64,000 nt of DNA. It comes from JALHNI01 sp965229305. Its GTDB lineage: Bacteria; Acidobacteriota; Terriglobia; Bryobacterales; Bryobacteraceae. Location of the stretch: positions 744,001 to 808,000 of the forward strand of contig CBDDIZ010000042.1 of assembly GCA_965229305.1 (NCBI GenBank), given 5' to 3'. The notes under the pieces were generated by a model. It saw nothing but the letters and a program-made list of their open reading frames with translations. It had not been told where the DNA came from and did not search any database. Position 1 is the first letter of the stretch, and every line of letters begins with the position of its first letter. Of this stretch, positions 6,560 through 15,692 are shown piece after piece. Both the position numbers and the translations under genes were made by a program.

Positions 6560-8851
6560 ATGAAGCGAATCGCCTCGATCCTGTTGGTAGCGGCGTTGGT
6601 GCGAGCTCAAGCACCCCAACCCCCGGCCCAGCAGGCTCCCAACCTCCCCCAAGCCCCTTCGGCACCGCCGATCAGTTCCATTCCCGTAGAGACTGCTCCC
6701 CAGCAGCCTCCGCCAGCCAACATGATGCTGAACCTGCCGAACGCTTCGCTGCGCGAAGTGATCGACACGTTAGCGCGCCGGCTGAAGATCAACTACATCA
6801 TCGATAAGCGTGTGAATGGCGAAGTGACCATTCAGACTTATGGCGAGATCAAAGGCGTGGACGTGCGCAGTCTGCTCGAAACCATCCTGCGGATCAACGG
6901 CGCGGCGATGGTGCAGGTGGGCGATTTGTACCGCATTGTGCCGACGACCGATGTGGTGCGTCTGCCGATCCGGCCGCAGCGGGACAGCAACGATCTGCCG
7001 GACGACGATCGCATGGTGATGAACCTGATCTTTCTGAAGTATGTGACGGTGTCCGAGGTGCAGAAGCTGCTGGAGCAGTTTATGGGCGAGGGGTCGAAGT
7101 CGATTGCGTACGATCCGGCGAACTTGCTGATCCTGCTGGATAACGCGCGCAGCATGCGGCGGACGATGGAAATGCTGATGTTGTTCGACAACGAGGCGTT
7201 TGCCAATCAGCGCGTGCGGTTGTTTGAGACGGCGAACGGGCGGCCGACGGATCTGGTGAAGGAACTCGAGGCGATTTTCAAAGGGATTTCGCTGGGCGAG
7301 AAGTCGAACGGCATTAAGTTCATGCCGCTGGACCGCATCAACACGATTATCGCGGTGGCGCCGAATCCGGGCATTTTCGCCGATGTCGAGAAGTGGCTGA
7401 GCAAGCTGGACATTCCGGTGAAGGCGCCGGTGGGCGCGGTGGACAACTGGGTGTATCGCGTGAAGTACGGCGAGGCCAGCATTCTGTCGCAAGCGGTGAT
7501 GGCGCTCTACTCGGGCGATCCTTACATGCTGATGATGCTGTCGGCGATGGGCATGGGCTCGGGCGGCATCAATACGTGCAGCGGGGGCGCGGGTGGCTTT
7601 GGCACCGGCAACTTCAACGGCGGCTACGGCAATATGGCGATGTCGGGCGCGGGAGGCATCAATCCGATGCTGCTGCAGGGCGGCATGGGAATGGGCATGG
7701 GAATGGGCATGGGGATGATGGGCATGAGTCCTTATGCGATGGGGATGGGTGGTTTGGGTATGGGCGCTTACGGGATGGGGGCGTACGGGATGGGCGCTTA
7801 TGGCGGCGCGGCCACGATGAACCGGAACCCGATGTCGGCGCCGGGATCGCAGCCGGGTGCGGCGACGACGACGGATCAAACCGGCGGCTACCTGACGCCG
7901 AATGGCAATGGCTTCGGAGGGAATGGTCCGCGGCAGCCGCGGGTGGTGCCGAACCCGTTCGACAATTCGCTGCTGATTCAAGGGACGCCGCAGGAATACG
8001 AGCAGATTGTGAAGCTGCTGCGGCAACTGGATGTGGCGCCGCGGCAGGTGCTGATTGAAGCGCGCATTTATGAAGTGACTTTGTCGGGGGCGTTTTCGAG
8101 CGGCGTGCAGGCGTTCCTGCAACGGCGTACGTCGGCTTCGGGCAATCCGAGCGATGCGACGAATGCGAGCCGTCAATTTTTGGCGACGGCGACCGGCACG
8201 GGCATGAATCTGACGGCCGGGCTGTTGGTGGGCCAGAGCCGGGAGTTGCTGGGCTTTTTGAACGTGCAGGAGACGCAGGGACGGTCCAAGACGATTGCGA
8301 GCCCGAGCATCATTGCGACGGATAATTGCCAGGCTTCGGTGACGGTGGGTTCGGAGGTGCCGACGCTGACGTCGCAAGCGGTGAGTGGGATTCAGCAGCA
8401 GGGCACGTCGCTGTTCACGAATCAGATTTCGAATCGCAGCACGGGCGTGAACTTCAGCATCAAGCCGAAGGTGTTGCCGAGCGGCGTGGTGACGCTGGAG
8501 ATCAACCAGGACGTGAGTTCGCCGATTCCGCCGTCGCCGGGCGCGGGCATTCAGTCGCCGTCGTTCAGCCGGCGCAACGTGACGACGCGCGTGACGGTGC
8601 AGGACGGGGACACGATCGCGATTGCGGGCATTATCCAGGAAGCGGATTCGAGTTCTTCGGCCGGCATTCCGGGCGCGCACAAGCTACCGATCGTGGGAGC
8701 TATCTTCGGCAATCGTTCGAGCAATAAGTCGCGGACGGAGTTAGTGATCTTTATGACGCCGCGTGTGATCTATGACACCAATGACATTGCCGATGCGAGT
8801 GAAGAAGTCCGGTCGCGGCTGAAGAAGCTTCCGAAGATAATCAAGGAGTAG
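6560..8851 (+). CDS. gspD: Outer-membrane secretin GspD
   Basis: This secretin of 763 residues forms the outer-membrane channel of the type II system. It has a signal peptide (about residues 1-17, ending VRAQ) and an N0 domain at about 55-130 (LREVIDTLARRLKINYIID). Two ring-building N domains follow (about 140-290), then a 130-residue Gly/Met-rich insertion (about 327-457). An N3-like domain (FDNSLLIQGTPQEYEQI) precedes the beta-barrel secretin domain, which ends with the family signature TELVIFMTPRVI. The insertion includes MGMGMGMGMGM and three MGAYG units, and sits where other GspD proteins have a short flexible loop. No S-domain is evident at the C-terminus, so the pilotin route is unknown. 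The gene starts 2 bases after the preceding stop. Confidence 0.95.
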   Translation: MKRIASILLVAALVRAQAPQPPAQQAPNLPQAPSAPPISSIPVETAPQQPPPANMMLNLPNASLREVIDTLARRLKINYIIDKRVNGEVTIQTYGEIKGVDVRSLLETILRINGAAMVQVGDLYRIVPTTDVVRLPIRPQRDSNDLPDDDRMVMNLIFLKYVTVSEVQKLLEQFMGEGSKSIAYDPANLLILLDNARSMRRTMEMLMLFDNEAFANQRVRLFETANGRPTDLVKELEAIFKGISLGEKSNGIKFMPLDRINTIIAVAPNPGIFADVEKWLSKLDIPVKAPVGAVDNWVYRVKYGEASILSQAVMALYSGDPYMLMMLSAMGMGSGGINTCSGGAGGFGTGNFNGGYGNMAMSGAGGINPMLLQGGMGMGMGMGMGMMGMSPYAMGMGGLGMGAYGMGAYGMGAYGGAATMNRNPMSAPGSQPGAATTTDQTGGYLTPNGNGFGGNGPRQPRVVPNPFDNSLLIQGTPQEYEQIVKLLRQLDVAPRQVLIEARIYEVTLSGAFSSGVQAFLQRRTSASGNPSDATNASRQFLATATGTGMNLTAGLLVGQSRELLGFLNVQETQGRSKTIASPSIIATDNCQASVTVGSEVPTLTSQAVSGIQQQGTSLFTNQISNRSTGVNFSIKPKVLPSGVVTLEINQDVSSPIPPSPGAGIQSPSFSRRNVTTRVTVQDGDTIAIAGIIQEADSSSSAGIPGAHKLPIVGAIFGNRSSNKSRTELVIFMTPRVIYDTNDIADASEEVRSRLKKLPKIIKE
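7680..7806 (+). repeat. In-frame Met/Gly hexanucleotide and 15-base repeats within gspD
   Basis: Two simple repeats lie back to back in the secretin gene. The first is a run of ATGGGN/ATGGGM hexamers coding (MG)n. The second is a set of GCNTACGGNATGGGN units coding MGAYG three times. Both keep the frame, so changes in copy number would lengthen or shorten the loop without breaking the protein. They encode the most Met-dense stretch in the window. Confidence 0.8.
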
Positions 8852-8892
8852 TGCAACTTCCCCCGCCGCAGGCGGGTTATCTTGGGAGGTTC

Positions 8893-11800
8893 ATGTTTCC
8901 GCCGCGCCTTCGCCTTTTCTGCGTGCTGGCCGCGACTGCGTTCGCGCCGTCCGCCTTTTCACAGACCGCTATCGGGCAAGGAGCGCCAACCGACGCCATC
9001 CGCCAGCGGTTCGTCACGAACTACTATCGGGGCCGTTTCCCGTCGCTGACGTCATTGCCGCCGCTGGGGCCGGTGGCGACGTTCGGGGGCACGGGCTACA
9101 TCCAGGAATTTCCGGACATCACCAGGAACGGCGGATTGACGCACGCGTTGATCGTGGGCACGCCGGTGATGGATAGCGACGGCTTTGTGGTGGACACCTA
9201 TCAGGTGTTTGCGCAGCTCTATGCGTACTACACCAGCGGGTCCCTGGGCTTTACCAACCTCGGCTTTCCGATTTCCGATACCGATATTGTCGAAGTGCGC
9301 GATGCGGCGACGGGCACGCTGGTGCGGACGTATCAGTATCAATTCTTCCAAAAGAGTTATGCGCTGTTTGTGTGGAGCAGCGCGCCCGATTCCACGAGTG
9401 CGAATACGAACTTCTTTCTGCGCGAACCTTTCCTGACGCGGTGGAAGGGTTTGGGGCAATTGGGAGCGCTGGGCGCGGTGACCAGCGCCGAGACGAGCGT
9501 GACGATCGATACGGTGACGGCGACACGGCTCGACTTTGAGCGCGGATATCTGTTCAACATGACGGCGGGGCCGTCGTCGGGCCGGGTGGTGGCGGTGAAA
9601 GAGCCGGTGAATACGCTCTATCGCACTAACGGCGGGCCGGCGGGACGGTTGGGCTTGCCGCTGAACGATGAGTTGCTGCTGGCGAATGGACGGCGGCGGC
9701 AGACGTTCCAGGGCGGGAGCATCGAGTACGCGGTGGGAGAGACGCCGGTGCTGCGGAATGCGGTGTTTGCGGTGACGCTGACGACGGCGGGGTCCTTGCG
9801 GCTGAACTTGAATGAGACGTTCCAGATTCGCACGCAGTTGGTGACGACGGCCGGCGAGAGCGTGACCGATCGCGAGGTGTCCTGGACGACGTCGAATTCG
9901 CGGGCGGTGCAGGTGGTGGTGACGCCGAATCAGTTGGGCGTGGCGACGCTGCGCGCGGTGGGCGGCGGGAGCGCGTTTATTACGGCGACGAGCGAGGGCA
10001 AGACGAGCCCGCCGTTGACGGTGTTTGTGTCGGCGCCGTGTTGCGCGGTGGGCGAAGGCGCGCCGACGGCGGCGTTGCAGCAATCCTTTATCGACTCGGT
10101 GACGCGAAACCGGCTGAACCCGAAGCTGCCGTCGGCGTCGCCGGTGCAGCGCTATGGCGCGGGCTATCTGCAGGAGTTTGTCGCGGCGGATACGGGAGCA
10201 CGGTTTGTGTTGGCGAAGCCGGATTCGAGCGCGCTGGCGTATCTGCTTTCGGGCGGGTTGCTGACGGCGTTTGAAGCGGCGGGTGGGCCGGGAGGCGCGC
10301 TGGGCTATCCGGCAAGTGACCCGACGCAGACGGGCCGGCAGTTGTTCGAGAAGCAGGCCGCGCTGGCGGGCGATCCGGTGCGGATGGTGGACGGGGCGAT
10401 TCTCACGAAGTGGGCGCAACTGAGCTATGAGACCGGGGTGCTAGGCAATCCGAGTTCGGAGGTGAGCCGGTTCCTGACGTTCAACGCGACGGCGGGGCGG
10501 ATTCAGTATTTCCGGAACGGCGCGATTGCGATGGCGGAGACGGGTGCGCAGGCGAACCGGGCGTATTACGTGACGGGTCCGGTGGCGGCGAAGTACGCGG
10601 AGATCAGCGGACCGCTGGGCACGGCGGGGCTGCCGGTGAGCGATGAGTTTCAGGTGGGCGTGCAGCGGCGGCAGGAGTTCGAAGGGGCGACGCTCGAATA
10701 CACGCCGGGCGAGAACCTGGTGACGGTGACGCAGAAGTCGCGGCGGCCGACGGTGCTGGCGACGCCGGGAACCGTGGTGGCGGGCAATCGTGTGCGGCTA
10801 TCCGTGGGCGGGTTTGAGACGGGGTCGCAGTTGCGGATTTCGGTGACGGGTCGGCCAGACTTTGTGGTGACGACGACGACGGGGTCCTATGCGTGGGACG
10901 CCTACGTACCGGCGAATGCGACGTCGGGAACGGTGACGGTGCGGGCGGTAAATACGGCCGCGGCGACGAGTTCGGCCGAGGCCAGTTACCAGGTGCGAGC
11001 GCTGGCAGACGTGCGGTTCACGCTGACGAAGTTGCGCGGCGATACGCAGACGGGCGCGCCGGGCGCGGTGCTGCCGTTGCCGTTGCGCGTGGTGTTGCGC
11101 GATGAGTTTGGCTCGCCGGTGGTGAATACCGCGGTGCGTTTCAATGCGTCGCCCGGCGGCGCGGTGTTGACGCCGGTGGTGATGACCAATGGCGCGGGCG
11201 AGGCGGAAGCACAGGTCCGCTTGCCGTTGAACGAAGGCGTGGCGCTGGCCACGGCGGAGGCGGGCCGGCAGACGGCAACGTTCAGCTTCCGCGTGGCGGC
11301 GGCGTCGTTGAGCAATTTTCCGCGGCTGACGCAGAACAGCGAAGAGAAGCTGGGAACCAGCCAGAACAGCCTGGTGCGCAAGGGCGCGCTGCTGGCGGCC
11401 TCGGCGAGTGTTTTGCGTTATTACCAGACACGCGGCGAACTGGCGCAGCCGAATGGTCCGGCGGATCCGGTGGTGCTGAATCAATTTCTGCGGGATGCGT
11501 GCGTGTTCGATGCGGCGAATAATCGCATCTGCGATGCGTTTCTGGCGGCGTTCGATGCGGCGGGGGAGCAGATACTGAATCCGTGGCGCGTGGGGCTGTT
11601 TACGGGTGGCGGAGTGGATGTGGCGGTGGATGCGCCGACGGTGGAGGCGGTGCGCGATCAAGTGGCGGCGGGCGCGCCGGTGATTGTGGCGCTGGCGTTG
11701 ACGTTAAATGGTCAGCCGGCGGGGTCGCACTTTGTGGTGGCGATGGGCATCGATGTGGTGGGCGTGCCGGTGATTCATGATCCAAGCCCGGCGTTGAACC

Positions 11801-12856
11801 GGCCGAGCTTGGCGGATTATTTGGTGGGCTTCACGACGTCGGCAGGCGCGTGGAAGGGCACGGTGGTGGGTGCGTTCCGGCTATTGCCGCGGGCGCCGGC
11901 GACGGGGCAGTTCCTGATTCACTCGAATGCGAAGATTGACTTGGCGTCGGTTCAGGGTGCGTGCGGCAAGACGCTGGAGTTTGCCCAGGTAGCGGCGGTG
12001 CCGGCGGGTCCGGCCTTGGCTGCGGCGCCGGCAGCAATGCGCTTCCGGGCGTGCACGTCGCCGCTGGGCGCGACCGAGACGTACCAGTTGGACTTGTCGT
12101 CGACGGCGGCGTATCGGGCGGTGTTCACGGACCTGGGCCAACCGGCGCAACGGGTAGAGCTCTCAGCGGCGTCGCCGGTGAGCTACCGGGTGTCGCGGCC
12201 CAATGGAGGGGACGTTGTTGCTGGCGGCACAGACGATCAGTACGAGCGCGTCGCAGGTGGTGAATGCGGCGAGCTTTGGCCCGGCGGTGGCACCGGGGAC
12301 GTTGATTTCGATTTTCGGGGCGGGATTGGCGTCGGCAGGGTCCGTGCCGGCGGTGGAGGTGGATGGCGTACCGGCGGTGGTGAATTTCGCGACGCCGTTT
12401 CAGATCAACGCGCAGATCCCGGCGGCGGCCGTGCCAGGGTCGGCAACGCTGCGGGTGAGGTCCGGGTTCGGGGCGGCGGAGATTCCGCTGACAATTTCAG
12501 CGGTGGCGCCGGCGATTTTCGTGCTGGGCGATGGTACCGGGGCGGTGGTGAACCAGGACGGGACGATCAATTCGGCGGTGACGCCGGTACCACGAGGGCA
12601 GGCGATTGTGGCTTACGGAACGGGTTTGGGGGCGACGCGGCAGTCGGGGCAGTTGCAGGTGGCGGTGTCACCGGTGACGGCACAATTGGGCGCGCGCGCG
12701 GCGACGGTACTATACGGTGGACTGACGCCGGGGATCATGGGTCTGTATCAGGTGAATATACTGATTCCAAGCGACTTGCCGCCGGCGCTGGACTACCGTC
12801 TGGTGATTCGGCAGGGGAGTGCGGAGAGCAATGCGGTGACGGTGGCGGTGCAGTAG
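8893..12856 (+). CDS. Large secreted protein: LGFP-like repeats, Ig-like domains, Cys-less C39-like domain, TIGR03437 C-terminus (frameshift at 12208-12211)
   Basis: ATG 8893 follows a GGGAGG site and gives a signal peptide ending AFSQ. Corrected length is 1320 residues. In order: several LGFP-like repeats (GRLGLPLNDE, GALGYPASD, GTAGLPVSDE) between about 100 and 620, an Ig-like domain inside them (about 300-385), and a second Ig-like domain (about 710-805). A papain-like C39-type domain (about 808-1010) and a TIGR03437 domain (about 1110-1320, QVVNAASFGPAVAPGT) complete it. In the C39-like part the His (SHFVVAMGID) and Asp (VIHDP) regions are present, but Gly stands where the catalytic Cys is expected (RKGALLAASA). 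The last domain is one frame over; removing one G from the GGGG at 12208-12211 restores a single reading frame. It is the first gene after the secretin, so it may be a substrate; that is inference. Confidence 0.75.
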
Positions 12857-13190
12857 ATGTTGACCGGCCTTCAGGCGTTGTGGTTAACTACGAGCAGGGT
12901 TTTTGTCGGGATTGGGCTTCCACTCAGTCCCCGGGTCCTGGAACTTCATTCACGGTGCTTGACATTTCTGTTCAAGCAATGATACAAGTACTAGGTCTGC
13001 GTCCAAGGACTCGAGCGGCATTCATTATGTTCGTGAATCCCGCGAGCACAGAAAAGTAAAGTTCCAAAGAAGTCACACGATTTGAGCTCAGCAAGTTGCA
13101 CAGTACAACAAGGTAGTTTTTCGAGGCTCAGGTTGTTTAGAGAACTTCGCATCAATTCAAAACAAATCAAACTCTCTCAAGGAGATGGAA
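12857..13190 (+). other. 334-base non-coding stretch: promoter and long leader of the next gene
   Basis: No convincing gene is seen here. The stretch is clearly richer in A+T than its surroundings. It carries a sigma-70-like promoter near 12959-12986 and then an apparent 5' leader of nearly 200 bases ending in an AAGGAG ribosome site at 13179-13184. No terminator for the preceding gene is obvious. Confidence 0.6.
12959..12986 (+). promoter_or_regulatory. Sigma-70-type promoter for the 13191 gene
   Basis: A perfect TTGACA lies at 12959-12964. After a 16-base spacer comes GATACA (12981-12986), which matches the central three bases of the -10 consensus. Transcription would begin near 12993, leaving a leader of about 200 bases. 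The same TTGACA plus GATA-type -10 pairing recurs at 37401-37429. Confidence 0.5.
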
Positions 13191-15488
13191 ATGTCAGATT
13201 TTCGTAAATCTGCTCTGACTGTCGCCATTGGTGCCCTACTTTCGGCATCCGCGGCGATGGCACAGCTCGGTGGCGTCAGTGGCGTCCCGCTTCAGAACAA
13301 CTTCACCGTGGCTCCGAACGTGCCGGTTCAGCAGCTGAACTGCGCGGTGTCGGCGGTCCCGCTGACGGTTCGCACGGAAGGCTTCGCCGAACTGCTTGGC
13401 GACGTGAAGCTCACCTGCAACGGTTCGCTCCAGGTGAACTCGCGCAACTTCCGCGTGGGTACGGATCCGGCCGTGGCCGCCCCGTTTCCGCAGCTCGTCA
13501 ACATCTCTGTGACGCTGTCGACCCCGGTGACCAGCCGTTTGACCGGTGGCACGAACATGACGGAAGCCCTGTTGTTCCTGAGCGACGCCAATGGCACGGA
13601 AGCTTCGAATCCGGCCACCGGCACCTCGCAGCAGAACCAGAACCCCTGCCCGGCGGCGAACGTGAACGCGAATGGCGTTTGCTCGTTCCTGGCGGCTCTT
13701 GACGGCACGGCCGGCACGACGGTTGCCAACACGGCGACCCCCGGCAATTCGCGTCCGACGGCGGTTGGCCTGAATCAGGGCACCGCTTCGAGCGAAACGA
13801 CCGCTCCGATCAACGTGTTCCAGGGTCAGTTGCAGAACAGCAACACCGTGGTGTTCCTGGCGGTTCCGATCAGCCAGGTTGACTCCTCGCAGAACCCGAA
13901 CATTGCCAACCAGCTGAACCTCCTGGTGCTCGCTCTGAGCCCCGGTCAGGTGCCGAACAATGCTCTGTACGCCGGCCAGGCGATCATCGTGCCCTTCACC
14001 AAGGTGTTCCGTATCAAGAACCTCCGCGGTGCGATCCCGGGCGCGGCTGCTCCCAACGGTCAGGTGTTTGCGTTCCTCTCGATCCAGAACCCGCCCGCCA
14101 ACCTGCAGCTGAACTCCGCTTCGGCCGTGGTCGGCTTCGTGCAGCAGGGCCTCGTGTTTGATCGCCGTACGGCCATCAACGACGGCGGCTCGAGCGGCAT
14201 TGCCTACGCGCAGTGCGAAGACACGAACCGTAACCTCGCCACCGACGCGACGAGCGGCAGCTTCGGCAGCACGCTGTCGTCCGGTATGCTCCTCCGCTAC
14301 ACGGAAGGTTATGCGAACTCCTTCAAGATTCGCGGTTACCTCCCCGGTCAGCCGAGCAGCCAGGACCAGAACGACCCGACCCAGATCTACAACTCTGAGT
14401 CTGGCTTCTACAACACCACCTGGACCGCCTACTCGAACGGCATCAACCGCGCTGGCATCGCCGACCACGGCACCCGCCTGCGCGCCGCCTTCGGCACGGT
14501 TCCGGCCAACATCCGCCTCTATGTCACCGTTGGCAACGTGAACAGCAGCTTGACCGCCACCATCGGCGCCTACGGCGTTGTGGCTGACGCGTCGGGCGGC
14601 AACCAGAGCCCGATCACGGTTCCGGTGTTCCCGACCTCCACCGCTTATGGCAGCACGACCAGCAACACGACCTTCAACGCGTTCGGCTCCACGCTGACCC
14701 CGTTCGGTCCGGATGCTCTCCTCCGTGGCCCCGCTGGCTCGCCCTTCCAGGGTCAGTCCGGCACGAACGGCTACATCCAGGTTCCGGTCACCTCCGGCGC
14801 TGGCTCCTTCACGTGGGAAGTCTACTCGGCTGACCCGCGCAACCCTGAATCGGCTCTGTTCCAGGTCGTCACCGCGTGGCGCTTCTCGCAGAACCCGGCT
14901 CTCGGCAGCGCGACCGTTCAGGGTAGCTTCGCTCCTGTGAACAGCACCGCCGTGGCTTCGGGCTTCCTGGTTCCGATCCCGCGCTTCCAGGACACGTCCA
15001 CGCCTGCTCTCCTGTTCCGCACGGATAGCTGCGTGACGAACCTGCTCTACCCGTTCGTGACCAACATCGCTCCGTTCGACACGGGTATCGCGATCAGCAA
15101 CACCTCGCTGTCCAACCCCGGCACCGGTGAGCTCTTCCCGAGCACCGCTCCGGCGACCCAGCAGGGCGCTTGCTCGATCAACTACTTCGGCTTCACCGGC
15201 ACCGGCCGCGGCGCGGCTCCGGCCCCGGCGACCTCGGGCGTGATTCCTCCCGGCCAGACGCTCGTCTTCACCCTCTCTGCGGGTGGCGGCGCTCCGTTCG
15301 GCTCGATCCCGGCGACCCCGGGCTTCCAGGGCTACATCATCGCTCAGTGCGCCTTCCGCTACGCTCATGGCTACGCGTTCATCTCCGATCTGGGTGCGAC
15401 CCAGCTCGCGCAGGGCTACCTGGCCCTCGTGATGGATGCCGCCATCGGCACCCGCACTGGCGCCGCCAGCGAATCCCTCGGCAACTAA
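13191..15488 (+). CDS. Very highly biased secreted protein of unknown function (765 aa)
   Basis: Two ATGs are in frame. ATG 13191 is chosen because AAGGAG (13179-13184) lies six bases upstream, while it abuts ATG 13185. The product has a signal peptide (KSALTVAIGALLSASAAMAQ) and 740 mature residues that are rich in Gly, Ala, Ser, Thr and Asn and poor in Lys. Scattered Cys residues could pair. I recognise no catalytic domain. The C-terminal segment (GFQGYIIAQCAFRYAHGYAFISD) looks conserved in acidobacterial exported proteins. Codons are quite unlike the neighbours: GCC/GCT, CTC, CGC and AAC replace GCG and CGG. Together with its own promoter and a strong terminator this points to very high expression, as for a surface-layer, matrix or sheath protein. 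That role is inference. Confidence 0.85.
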   Translation: MSDFRKSALTVAIGALLSASAAMAQLGGVSGVPLQNNFTVAPNVPVQQLNCAVSAVPLTVRTEGFAELLGDVKLTCNGSLQVNSRNFRVGTDPAVAAPFPQLVNISVTLSTPVTSRLTGGTNMTEALLFLSDANGTEASNPATGTSQQNQNPCPAANVNANGVCSFLAALDGTAGTTVANTATPGNSRPTAVGLNQGTASSETTAPINVFQGQLQNSNTVVFLAVPISQVDSSQNPNIANQLNLLVLALSPGQVPNNALYAGQAIIVPFTKVFRIKNLRGAIPGAAAPNGQVFAFLSIQNPPANLQLNSASAVVGFVQQGLVFDRRTAINDGGSSGIAYAQCEDTNRNLATDATSGSFGSTLSSGMLLRYTEGYANSFKIRGYLPGQPSSQDQNDPTQIYNSESGFYNTTWTAYSNGINRAGIADHGTRLRAAFGTVPANIRLYVTVGNVNSSLTATIGAYGVVADASGGNQSPITVPVFPTSTAYGSTTSNTTFNAFGSTLTPFGPDALLRGPAGSPFQGQSGTNGYIQVPVTSGAGSFTWEVYSADPRNPESALFQVVTAWRFSQNPALGSATVQGSFAPVNSTAVASGFLVPIPRFQDTSTPALLFRTDSCVTNLLYPFVTNIAPFDTGIAISNTSLSNPGTGELFPSTAPATQQGACSINYFGFTGTGRGAAPAPATSGVIPPGQTLVFTLSAGGGAPFGSIPATPGFQGYIIAQCAFRYAHGYAFISDLGATQLAQGYLALVMDAAIGTRTGAASESLGN

Positions 15489-15516
15489 GCCTCGGGCGTT
15501 CGTTAGCACTGCTTGT

Positions 15517-15557
15517 AAAAAAAGCGCAGGGGACTTCGGTCCCCTGCGCTTTTTCTT
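15517..15557 (+). terminator. Strong rho-independent terminator with UUCG loop
   Basis: A 12-bp GC-rich stem (15523-15534 with 15539-15550) closes a TTCG tetraloop and is followed by TTTTCTTTT. A run of seven A upstream lengthens the helix and could make it work in both directions. It isolates the 13191 gene from the next one. Confidence 0.9.
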
Positions 15558-15587
15558 TTCCCTCCCGCGTCCCTCCCGAAACCGCTG

Positions 15588-15596
15588 TGTTAGAAT
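15588..15596 (+). promoter_or_regulatory. Possible extended -10 promoter for the 15693 gene
   Basis: TGT followed directly by TAGAAT forms an extended -10 element (TGn-TAGAAT) between the terminator and the next start. No -35 hexamer is visible at the usual distance. The leader would be about 90 bases. Confidence 0.3.
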
Positions 15597-15692
15597 CTCA
15601 GTACGCGTCCTGCCCGCGCCGAGACCCTCAATGTGTCCAGCGCGCTCTCTCCCTGACCCCAAAAATCCCTTTTTAGTGTGAGCAGACCACAG

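Noticed and set aside
7680..7806. Repeats in gspD as a CRISPR-like or mobile element
   Set aside because: The units are short, in frame and code for a Met/Gly loop. There are no spacers and no insertion boundaries.
6770..8680. A 636-codon minus-strand frame opposite gspD
   Set aside because: Composition is that of an antisense shadow (Arg and His runs), and gspD on the other strand has all secretin signatures.
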